64,000 nucleotides of DNA from Ancylostoma caninum (lineage: Eukaryota; Nematoda; Chromadorea; Rhabditida; Ancylostomatidae). How positions within the stretch are numbered: position 1 is the first letter of the stretch; every line of letters begins with the position of its first letter. The stretch covers positions 1,984,001 through 2,048,000 of the forward strand of contig JBAJFG010000002.1 of assembly GCA_037903475.1 (NCBI GenBank), read 5' to 3'. Position numbers and translations under genes: made by a program. The notes under the pieces are model-generated. The model did not search any database. It was not told the origin of the DNA and saw only the letters and a list, made by a program, of their open reading frames with translations. Shown piece by piece: positions 48,501-58,333 of this stretch.

Positions 48501-49409
48501 ACTCAATGTCACCGAAATAGCTTCGCTAACTTTTCGCCCACAAGTCGATGGGAAACGTCACCTGGGCTTCGCTAACATGCTGATCACCAAAATTATGGAG
48601 ATTTTAATGAATTTGTCGATGATAGTAATTGGCCTCAGCAGTATGATGTAGCCAAGGTAATGAAACACCCGAGCGAAGCCGGGTACGGCAGCTAGTATTC
48701 AATAATAAACACCTAAAATTCAACAAAAAAGGTCCCTCAACGACATTCATGGGAATGTTGAAGTCGTCATAGACGAGCGCATACTTGGGCGTTTTTACAG
48801 TGCCCTAAAAATCTCACTTCGTACGTAGAGAACAGAAACATCCCTTTCCATAGTAAAATAACAACAGAAGGGGTGCATGTTAGTCTCTGTGAGAAAAAAA
48901 ACACTAGATGAAGCTGGACTTCAAGAATCCAGCGGCCGCGTGACATGATGTGAGACAGGTATCGACTGAATAAGGTTGCTGAAAATGGCGGGAAAACAGT
49001 GGTCGAATCGGGGCGATGGGGTCAGGGTGGGCTAAACGTGGGCAAAAGGTCGGTCATTAGTGGACAAATGGAGGTAAAAGTAGGGGATCGAGATAGGTGG
49101 GGCAATGGTGGGCAAACGGTGGTTCCACCGTGGGAATGGAGAAATGGTGGGCTAACAGTGGAAAAAGGGTAGGTAGTTGGAAGTTCCACTGTGGGACGGG
49201 CGAGTTTTGAGGACGGCGCACCGGGGGGAAAAGGTGGGCCCACAGTGGGATTGATAACAATGGTGGGTTAACGGTGGGACAAGTGGGGATAGATCCTTTA
49301 ATAGTGGGATAACTAGGGGACAACCGGGGGATAACAGCGGACTAACCGTCGGTTGGGGGTCCACCATGGGATAACGGTGGGCCCACCGTGGTACGAGAAT
49401 TCAGAGGGA

Positions 49410-49465
49410 ACGCGGGTCGCAGACTCAGGGTACGCGGGTCGCAGACTCAGGGTACGCGGGTCGCA
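49410..49465 (+). repeat. 22-bp tandem repeat, 2.5 units
   Basis: Units start ACGCGGGTCGCAGACTCAGG at 49410 and 49432, with a partial third at 49454, directly outside the right end of the G-rich element. A related motif (ACGCGG(A/G)TCG(C/G)ACG) recurs near 55612-55715. Confidence 0.93.
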
Positions 49466-49616
49466 CTGTAATTAACCTGATCGATCACTGCTGCCGTCCT
49501 CGTTGCTAAGTATTCTTTCTTTGTTGGTTACAGTATTAAATGTGTTTTGAAAATACAATATTGAAAAGATATTTATTCTTAGTATTAAATGGAATGATTG
49601 TGGCTTGAGAATGAGC

Positions 49617-49677
49617 TTAGACTCATTTAATGTTCTAATTGCTACTTAGTAGCAATTAGAACATTAAATGAGTCTAA
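49617..49677. repeat. Perfect 61-bp palindrome
   Basis: Two 30-bp arms, starting TTAGACTCATTTAATG on the left, are exactly mirrored around a single T at 49647. No mismatch was found. It could be a recent mobile-element footprint or an assembly or polymerase artefact. Confidence 0.95.
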
Positions 49678-50069
49678 AAAACAACAAACAACATACTGCG
49701 AGACGATACAATTCACAAGCGGTAATCAGAATCACAATAATGACAACACCTGTATCGATTATCACATAATAAGGTCACCAGAGATCCATCCACGACACAT
49801 AAGGATTAGAACAAATAAATAGTTGTTATTGTTGCAATTTTTCACATTACATTACTACTGCAACAAACGATTCATTACATTTGTAGAACATAATAAATTT
49901 AAGAGTAGAAAGGTGAAATGTTTCTTGCAACTGCTAAGAAAATGGTGTAAAGACGTAGCAGAATGAATAAGAGTAGGAAAGACGAGGGTAAATGAGAAGA
50001 ATATAGAAACAAATCAATGAAATAACATTAAAAATGATGCAATCGCCACAAAAAATAACTTAGAGAATC
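49678..50069. other. AT-rich spacer, nothing seen
   Basis: No gene or repeat is visible. It includes the likely 3' flank of the minus-strand gene that ends at 50070. Confidence 0.5.
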
Positions 50070-53000
50070 CTAGAAGACCTTGGGTATCCTCCACAATACT
50101 ATTCTGCACAACATTGTCGTCCATCTGTACGGTTCAGTAAGATATTGGTTGCAAATTGAATTGTTCAGCGGATAACTTACGATGCTAATAGCGATCTGAA
50201 CAAGTGTGATCGCCATTCTTTCTTTGCGCGTGAACGTGCATCCAAGTCGTCGTTTGTTTCGCTCCCATTTGAACCAAGATTTATGCGGGAAGTGCAATGA
50301 CTGATCCCCACTTTATTAATATAATTGTATGCAAATATATCCAATTGTTACCTGGTGTCGCATGAGTTTGTGATATATCCTCATGGCCGTAACCCATCAT
50401 GTCTTTTCCGAAACCTAAATAACCATCATTTTCTCTTCAACCATCGAAATTTTAAGAGTTTGAGAGTTTTGCATAGATTCACGCACCTATAAGTGTTTGC
50501 TCCACTAGATCAGGCAACTTAAAGTTCTCATCGCGTACACTCGTTTGATTCAATCGAACAGCAAATTCTCTTTCTTTTTGTGGTGGAGCCGTGATCTGCA
50601 AGTTATAACTTACAATTACAAGGGCAATCCATCCACCCGCAAGTACAGCGGACATATTTCTCGTCTAAATTGTAATTTATAACCGTAACTTAAACTAATT
50701 TAATTTTGTTCGACCCTTAACTAATTCGATTTGATTCAATTAACTTCGAAATTCCCCTTGGTCTGGATCCATTCATAGATAAGGACAGAAGAACTTTTAG
50801 ACGTTGTTGATCGAAGGGGTTTCGATGCGTGTGTAGTATCCATCGAAACACCTGAACACCTGACGTCACTTCGGTCGTCATTTGGAGCTCCCTCAAATTT
50901 ACAGAGTGCGCCATAAGTTCTTGCACACCATATTTAGTACCATCTCAGCAACGGAATTCAATGTAATGGCATGATCGCTGTGGCCACGCTATGCCAACTC
51001 AATATCAACTTAAATAACTAATATGATCGGGAATTTGTCAACATTTGCTTTTGTAACACCTCGAAGTGTAGGAGGAGGCGCACATATCGCGGCACGGAGC
51101 AACTATGTCATCCTTGCGCTGAAGCCACTTTTCAAGACAGCTGTTCTATTCTCATCAGAAAGATGGTGTAGATGTAGAAATCATAGGAGAATTCCGCGGT
51201 GAAAATGGCGTTTTCTCTCTTCCTACAAGAATTTCAATATATTTTTGAAAAGTTGCCTGGTTGGAGCAAATTTTCTAAGGTTTTTGTGGTTCACAGCACC
51301 AACGTCAAGCTCAGTCTTATTTTAACAGCATTTCAGGTGAGAAGAGACCTTGCTGCACTAAACTAATATTGCATAGCCCGAGCGTAACGTTTCAGTAAGA
51401 CTCAAAATCTGCTCATGAAGAAAGCGCCCCTACTGGGAGTGGTGCGCGGAGGATATCCTGTACTGAGATCTAACTCTCACGCAGCACTAATCTGAATCCG
51501 ATGAATTGTTGCATGCTAATCCTGTTAAAGGGCAAATAAAGTGCTATATTATACAGAATTTTGAGCTCGTACCATAAAGCTGAGACTAAGCTTTGGAAGG
51601 ATTCATACAAGAAATACAACCGTGCCGCGATGGGTGTGCTTCCCACTCGACTTTGAGCTGCTACAAATCCAAATGCTGACAAATTCCCGATCTCATGGGT
51701 TACTTAAGTTGCTATTGAGTTAGTCCAGTGTGGCCATAAAGGTCATGCCATTACGTTGAATTCCGCTGCTGTGGTGGTACCAACTATGGTGTGCAAGAAC
51801 TTATGGCGCACCCTGTAACCCTTTTTATGGACAGTCTAAATCATTTTGAACCGGTTGGTGTTATAATGCAACCCCTATTTTTATAAAAAGCTAACCCGTA
51901 AATATTGCAAGCTCGGTTCTCGTAAGCAACTTGTTGCTGATTCATACTTCCACCACATGAACTACAAATGTGGTACCATCGTCTGTTGTACTCCTCAAGA
52001 ATATCTCTGTTGAGGGATGTGACATGACCAGCATACTAGAAAGCAAAATATTACCCACTCCCCAAAAACAATCACATGAACGAGACAAAAATTAAACGAA
52101 ACCGGTGGAGGTGTTCCATAAATCACAGCCATCAACCGTTCCATGGCTTTTATCTCTTCATTAGAGAGGCCGGAGTGTTGCACGTACATTGCGTAGTACA
52201 ATGCACGACTAGACGTGGCTAAAGCGCCACATTTCAAAGTGCACTACAGTGAAAGCCTTGGATAATTTTATAACGTACGGATATCTCCGCCCTCCATATG
52301 TGGTTGGTTTTCACCTCCTTTGCTCCAGTCATGTTCCATCCCAACATGCTCGTCAGGATGGAAATAAATGCTTTCAGTTGGAGAGCCAACTGCAACCACA
52401 AATAAAAGTGTAATGTTGAAAGGAAGGAGGAAATCACAATTGCAGTGCGTAAATGTCAAAAAAGAAAAAGTAGAAATTGTATAGAAGTGATGCTTGAGTT
52501 CAAAACAGTACTATATTAGTGTTAAACAACCATCAAGGATTCTCTTAAAACTTTTGAGACCGCAAGGAATTTCTGAAGTGAGATGCCGATAAGTTTTTGT
52601 AAAAGATTAAGCGTACCATTTCGCAATTGTTGCATTTGATGTCGTCGTTGGAGTTCCTCCACATGAAGACTGTCATTGTGCATTTCCTGGAAGAACGCAT
52701 TATTCATCAGAAATGAAAGTCATATAGTCAAGGAAACAGAGATAGTCAATCTGGACACTAAATCAGCAATGCGAATTCTATTGAGAAAACTCACCTCCGT
52801 ACTCCCATAGTGTTCACCGGCGACAAGACTAGAAGTCTGTTCCCGGAGTATGCCATCCCTAATTTTAAGAAAATTAAAAAAGAATATAAAAGGATAGAGT
52901 ATAGAATAAGTCAATTATGCAGATGAAAAGATGAGAAAGGGTAGCAGCAGTCACCCCTCGATGACAACCATCCAATGGAATGGCTATCTGATGAGGTCAG

Positions 53001-53243
53001 CCCGCCTTACTCCCTCCCTCTTCCATAACTGGGCCAAGGTGTCCCCGGGCGTCGCCTCAGGAAATGTGTTGGGCATCTGCAATTAGGCGCCAAGAAATAC
53101 ATGTGACCCGTACAAGTGATCAAATACCAAACGGGTTGATAATCACACGTCAATAATGGAAATGCAAGCAAACGAAAGGCAAATGCAAATAAGAATAAAA
53201 CGTTATGATTAAAAAAGACTAAACTCCGTTTCGTTCCTTCCAT
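50070..53243 (-). CDS. Unrecognised multi-exon nematode gene
   Basis: I do not recognise this protein. Proposed exons, 5' to 3': 53243(or 53076)-53011, 52858-52795, 52686-52617, 52389-52279, 52218-52103, 50595-50487, 50414-50352, 50310-50181, 50124-50070 (TAG). All borders are GT-AG. From 52858 to 50352 phases agree and give a hydrophilic stretch with DGILREQTSSLVAGEHYGST, EELQRRHQMQQLRN, ESIYFHPDEHVGMEHDWSKG, YYAMYVQHSGLSNEEIKAME, VIYGTPPP and DENFKLPDLVEQTLIGFGKD. The first exon has two readings. One opens at 53243 with a hydrophobic, signal-like start and fits the next phase. The other, MPNTFPEATPGDTLAQLWKR, looks more protein-like but is one base out of phase. The last two exons are weak. 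There is no known domain; it may be secreted. A 914-bp element lies in the large intron. Confidence 0.6.
50902..51815. mobile_element. TA-flanked element with ~145-bp inverted ends
   Basis: The ends begin CAG(A/G)GTGCGCCATAAGTT and match as inverted repeats for about 145 bp, including CTTGCACACCATA and GATCGGGAATTTGTCA. TA flanks at 50900-50901 and 51816-51817. The roughly 620-bp centre has no recognisable transposase. It lies in the 1.5-kb intron (50596-52102) of the unrecognised minus-strand gene. Confidence 0.9.
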
Positions 53244-53491
53244 TGACGGTAAAAATAAAATTGCGATGAAAAGCCTTTCCCGGAACTATTCAGTAAGGTA
53301 GAAAGGCTTGTGCACAAAAAAAGAAAAAAAAGGAGTTGGGACTAAAAAAGCAATGAAAACTGACCTGAGGAGTTTTGGACATGAAAAGAGAAAAAAAATT
53401 AACAAATCATAATATACTTCTTCAACGTATCACTACAACTCACCAAAGAAGGAATAAACAGGGAAAATCTATGAGGAATTTTGTAATTATA

Positions 53492-55543
53492 CAGTGCGTA
53501 TCATACACGGACACCCCAAAAATTACGGTATCTGCTCTCCCACACATTCCTAACAAAAGCCACTTCTACCAGTGAATTCGGCGTGCCCGAAGAGCTTATG
53601 GTACTCCAAGGCATCAGAATTGTACGGGCACTCTCAGTAAAAAATGATTTAAAACATCCGCTCATTTTGCAGGAATTCCTGTCTCAAATTTGAAATGAGT
53701 AGTGGCAAGTCCTCTTCAATTAGACTTACAATCCCATCAAGATCGGATCGCTCTGAGGCGGAACAGGAGCAAGTAAGGACAATTCACCAGGCGGCGGGGT
53801 GTTTGGGCTCAGCTAAAGAAGGGGCGCGGCCAATGATGTCCTATGGATTATGAGTGTTACCGTGCTCCTACTGACAGCTACACCGACTCACATAGAAGGA
53901 TGTGGATGTCGCTCGTTTCGACTACTTTTACTAACTACCAACGATGAATTACCGCTACGGAGCATCCAAAATAAAACTGCCATTTAAAGCGCCCATTCAA
54001 AAGAAAAAGGTTCGAAAAAATTTTAATAAACCAAAGGGAAGTAATACGCTTCTTAATCGGGACCAAATACGGTGTCGTAGAATCCCCTGAAAAATTGTGC
54101 GGCGAGGCTATTTCACGTCCTGAACACAAGATTAAGTTTTCAACTGGATGAAAATGACATCGCTTGACAAAATGGACACCGGTTCTGCGATAAGCATAGC
54201 AAGTACCCTTCTATGGGAAAATTTTGGAGGGTTTTAAGAATTACAGTTCAAAAATTTCACCCTTCTGCGTGAGCCTTCCTGGCTGTTACTTGGCGGCTGC
54301 ACGCTGCTTGCGTACCCGCGGGCCACCGTCAGCCACGCCCCTTTTTTGGCTGAGCCCAAACGCGCGCCCTCCATTCACCGTGAGGGCCTCCCCAGCCGTA
54401 GGATCGCCGGGCAAATTTGCCGGGATTCGAGCATCATTGACACTCTCAAGTTTGTGCAAGTTTTGGGTCCTGCAGTTAGAGTAAGAAATACGGCAGATGG
54501 AAGAAGCCATAACGACCACGATGTGGTACTGAAACCATGCCTTCCTCGAGCGGTCGATGTAGATGATTGCGTTGTCCTGCCGTATAATCAATGGCTTCCC
54601 AGTGTGCTGCCCCAGATAAGGCAAGAGCCGAACACTGTTCATCTTCAGGTAGACGGATGAGTTCATTGGAGTCAAAACGAAGGTGACGTCGAACCCTCCT
54701 CCTTAACAGAAGTTGTCTGACACCATAACAGTGCCAGTTCCAAAGTACCGTTTGCCTAAGAACTTCGTAGATCCCTCCAGCAATAGACATTTTTATCTGA
54801 GCCATCCACGTTAAACTTTTTTTTATCGGAGAACATCACCTGACCCCGATTTTAAGTCTTCGGGAGCCTCAGAAAAATTATGCGTATTTTTGACCAGTCT
54901 GTCTTCGTATTCTATCTTGCGAGCTCCCGCCCTGGAACTTTGTGAAACCAAAACCATAAGGCTAGAAGCAGATTGGAGGTGATAACGAGCCATGTTGCCG
55001 TTGCGTTTAATCGTCATCTATGCCATCCTTCCAAAGGTAGGAGTTGATGATAGGCTCAAACCCCGTTCAAGAATACCACGACGTTCGAAAAAATCCGTCC
55101 TTCCCGACGCTCTCCTTGTGGTGACAGCTTCCTCGACCTGCCAGGCCTTTTGTCCTGGTTGTAGGAGCCAAAATCTCGCACGAGAGTGCCAATGGTTCTC
55201 GAATACCGACGAACTTGCACAGCGATCCTGTGGCTTGGGAGGCCCTCGTGGTGGATTGTCGTTACCTGCTCCTGTTTCGCCTCAGAACGATCCTATCCTG
55301 GTGGGATTGTAAATTCAAATGAAGAACACTTGTCACTACATATTTCAAATTCGAGACAGGACTTCCCGCTTGAGTGTTTTTATTCATTTTTTACTGAGTG
55401 TGCTCGTATAATTATGATACATTGGAGTACTATAAGGTTTTCGGGCACGCCGAATTCCTTGATAGCACTGGCTTTTGTCAGGAATGTGTGGGAGAGCAGA
55501 TACCGTGATTTTTAAGGCGCCGGTATATTTATGATACGCACTG
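53492..55543 (-). mobile_element. Tc3-like element with long inverted ends
   Basis: The ends begin CAGTGCGTATCATA and match as inverted repeats for about 180 bp at high identity and roughly 300 bp in all, including CGGTATCTGCTCTCCCACAC. TA flanks at 53490-53491 and 55544-55545. A decayed Tc3-type transposase reads leftward from the right arm. The left arm repeats the start of that gene (CGCTCTGAGGCGGAACAGGA at about 53748), so the arms extend into coding sequence. Confidence 0.92.
54480..55310 (-). pseudogene. Decayed Tc3-like transposase
   Basis: Blocks in order on the minus strand are SEAKQEQVTTIHHEGLPSHR (helix-turn-helix region), TIKRNGNMARYHLQSA, VMFSDKKKFNVDGSDKNVYC with WRDLR (first catalytic Asp) and RQDNAIIYIDRS with WFQYHI (second catalytic Asp). 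These match the layout of Tc3 transposases. Frameshifts and stops separate the blocks. The third catalytic motif (SPDxNPIE) is degraded and followed by a GC-rich foreign-looking segment at about 54290-54475. Confidence 0.88.
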
Positions 55544-55604
55544 TACAGCGGCGTTCTTTTTGTTCTGTAATTTTCCGTCTCATTTTACGCGATGCTGCAG
55601 AAGT

Positions 55605-55725
55605 CCCAAGGCACGCGGGTCGGACGGTAAAATGTATGGCACGCCACTCGCACGGCGATTAGCCCACAAATTTATGGGACGCGGATCGCACGCTAGGGAT
55701 TCATGGAACGCAGGCCGCACGCTGC
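55605..55725 (+). repeat. Degenerate GC-rich short repeats
   Basis: Four loose units on the pattern GGCACGCGGGTCGCACGG, alternating with AT-rich spacers, at intervals of 27-38 bp. They resemble the 22-bp repeat at 49410. Confidence 0.5.
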
Positions 55726-56101
55726 AATTGTCTGAGTACTCTTGCACTCGCAGGTGCAGGTCGAACAAAAATCTGTACCAGCCGTGTATAGTCTGTTCCA
55801 AATGCGACAATAGTTGAGTAACCGTGCAGGTAACCTGCTTTCTTCTCGTCCTTCTCCAACTGTCGCACACTTTCCCGCGTTCTTTTTCTCCTTTTTCTCT
55901 CTGTTGTCTTCCCAACTGTCACTCATGGTGAAACCCACCATACCACACACGAAAACGGCGCAACTCAACCGCCACACAAAGCTGGTAGATTTGGTACCAA
56001 GTCATTATTCTATTATTACGCTCGTCATTACCTAAACTCTAGCCCACTCTACGTTAATCTCAATCCATCAAAACATCTGCGAGTGAAGCTGATCGACTTA
56101 A
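55726..56101. other. Spacer, nothing seen
   Basis: No supported gene or repeat is present between the GC-rich repeats and the TTAA-flanked element. Confidence 0.45.
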
Positions 56102-57443
56102 GGAGTGTTTATACTTTTTCGCAACGCGATGGCGTCGCGGCGACGGCCACAACACGCGCGACGCGACGGGTAGCGAAGCCGTCGCGTCGCCCCGTCGTGC
56201 CATGCTGAACGTCGCAAATTTACGTACCCACGCAAAATCACATGCACACCCCGACGTAGCGGGGATCATGGGTTTCCACGGACTGTTTTGGACCTCGTGG
56301 TACCGTTTCTGGTCCAGAATGTTTAGAGGAAGTTCTCAGCGAATTTCAGTGGTGATCCCTGCGGGGACTGCAATTTTGAGCCGGGTTCCTCGCCAAGAAT
56401 GTTTGTTTCCAAGATATCGAAGAAAGCATTGCGGGTTTTTCTCATTTATTTGTATGTTCAGAGATTTGTTTTTGCATTTGAGTTATCAGAATGGTTTTTC
56501 TCCTATGCATACATTGGTGGTCCCGTGCTTCGACACTTTGTGTTTTTTTACTGTTCAGGTGTGTTCTAGCAGTAATGCCAGGGTTTTCCTTGTTAAAGGT
56601 ATCGTTGTTCCAGTGCCTCGATTTGAAGTTTTTTAGTCCTGTGCTGGTCGAATGTGTGAATTTCTGACCTAGTTGAGAGTTTCATTCATTAAGCCATGTT
56701 CTAGCCCCGTGCTTTTGAACTTTTCCAATCTTTCACTAGAAGTGTTATGTTGTGATTTCTGTGTAATGGGGGGGGAGGTCTTGCGCAAAACCACACCGGA
56801 ACGTGAAAAATTATAAGAAGTGTCGGAGCACAGGACTATCCTACATTCACCTATAAATCAATACCGCACTGATCGAACACTGTTCTGAAGCACATGTACA
56901 ACGATGTCTACATAAAAGGGAAGCGATTCCGATAACTCAAGTTCAGAACAAAATCTCTAGATCAATATATAGTAACATATATACCCACATTGTGTTCTTC
57001 TACAGCTCGGCTGACCAGTTGTAAGTAGTAACCGCTCATGAACAGAAGACAACATCAAAAACATGAAAAGCTGACAAAATTACTACCTAAAAAGCATACG
57101 ACGCGTCCAGGGTCGTTCACATTCACATCTCCAACTGAATTCGTCTTATTCCGTAAGTTTTGGGCCAAAACCACTCGAAAAACTATGGAACAGTGGTCAA
57201 TTCTAGTCCGCAACATCAGCGAAACCATCGCGTCGCGTCTGCTAGCAGGCGCGACGCGAATTCGTCCCATCGCGTCGTTTTTCAAGAAAAAAGAATAAAC
57301 AGGGCGCGACGTCGCGTCGCGATGGGAATCGCCAACTGCCACATCGCGACCATTGTTTGTGCATGCATCCACTCGGGACCCATCGCATTTGAACAGTTTG
57401 CTGGGACGCGACGGTCGCGTCGCGCCGAAGTATAAACACTCGT
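56102..57443. mobile_element. TTAA-flanked element rich in GCGACGCGA
   Basis: The ends GGAGTGTTTATACTT and AAGTATAAACACTCGT face each other between TTAA at 56098-56101 and TTAA at 57444-57447. Both subterminal regions are dense in GCGACGCGA/TCGCGTCGC motifs (about 56118-56200 and 57220-57430), while the centre is AT-rich. TTAA targets and palindromic ends recall the PALTTAA repeats of Caenorhabditis and piggyBac elements. No transposase was recognised in the 1342 bp. Confidence 0.85.
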
Positions 57444-57447
57444 TTAA

Positions 57448-58032
57448 AGGCAGGGACCCACCCCCCCCCCTCCTCCATTTTGCCTCATCATGTTCCACAC
57501 CCTATTATTAGAATCAACGTGGCGAGCAGGTCAAGGATCTGCTGATATCACCGGCATGAAAAACGGCGTTTAGCCCTGCCATGAAGGCGTCACCTCCAGT
57601 GCTCGCGACGGAATGTCACTCCCGGGTCCGAGTCAAGACGTGCGCTCGGTCGTTAGTTGGGTCATGTCGCACCTCGACCGCACCTTCCCACAGACAGAGG
57701 CAGCCATGGCTACATCATCCGTCTGCCTCTAAACCCTCCATAGCTAGAGAAGAGAGCCAGCGAGACAACTCGTACATATTGTCGCGCGCGATGGAGTAGT
57801 ACACTACTGTACCGACGGTCCATCTAGCACTATAGTGCCTGACAATATCGAAAGAAATTAGTTCAAGCAAAATGTTTTCTAGTTTCTCAACGTAAGTGAA
57901 TGAGTATGAAATCCAAAATTGAGCTCTCAATCATTGACTTGATCCTTTGAGTCTCCGTGGTATCAGAAAGATTCTAGTCTAGATCGCTTAAAGATAAACT
58001 ATTGCAGGGAAATTTTAAAGCAAATAGATATA
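57448..58032. other. Intergenic, no gene seen
   Basis: A C-run lies just inside the preceding element near 57461. An open frame at 57581-57799 (+) has no recognised domain. Confidence 0.45.
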
Positions 58033-58333
58033 TACTAGCGGTCATCCTGATTCAATGCTGTTTTCATTCCGGCCGTGCCACTATGTGTTCACGCATTCCT
58101 AGAGCGATCTTATGCAAGAACGGTTGCGTAAGCACTGCTGCCTGATAACAGCTTCATTCATGCCCTGAATGAAACATTTGGAGGCCGGTAACAGTTTCAT
58201 ACAGTGATGAATGAAACTATCTCAGGCTTACACCGCTATGCACCCGCCTTTGCATCAGCTCGCGCTACTGATGCGTGATGATAAAGTGATATGGCCGCAA
58301 AGGAACAACACCTAATCAGGATGACCATTACTA
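58033..58333. mobile_element. ~300-bp MITE
   Basis: Inverted ends share GGTCATCCTGATT (58040-58052 and 58314-58326), followed by looser matches that include GTTGTT/GGCCGTG-like segments. TA dinucleotides are near both edges. Internal GTTTCATTCAT / ATGAATGAAAC pairs give a second hairpin. Confidence 0.7.

Larger units (their letters stand above)
47598..48695 (+). mobile_element. Non-autonomous Helitron
   Basis: It starts TCTGTATATATAAAAGTGAA after an A and ends with the hairpin ACCCGAGCGAAGCCGGGT, a few bases and CTAG before a T. That is the A^T insertion, TC start, CTRR end and 3' hairpin expected of Helitrons. The 5' part carries a GT tract followed by a block with GAATAGAAATCGCGGAGGAT. The body contains ~118-bp tandem units. 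There is no Rep/helicase frame, so it must have moved by enzymes encoded elsewhere. It sits inside the G-rich inverted-repeat element and is younger than it. Confidence 0.9.
46835..49406. mobile_element. G-rich terminal-inverted-repeat element, 2.57 kb
   Basis: Ends of about 44 bp are mirrored at 46835-46879 and 49363-49406. They begin CTCTGAA, continue TCGTACCACGGTGGGCCCAC and then CGTTATCCCATGG. The subterminal regions on both sides are G-rich on the plus strand (runs such as GTGGGCTAAC, CCGGGGG and GGTGGG). The left side carries a 124-bp tandem duplication and a series of GTGGGTTAATTGGGG units. A Helitron-like element sits in the middle. No transposase was seen. A target duplication is not obvious. 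Confidence 0.75.
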
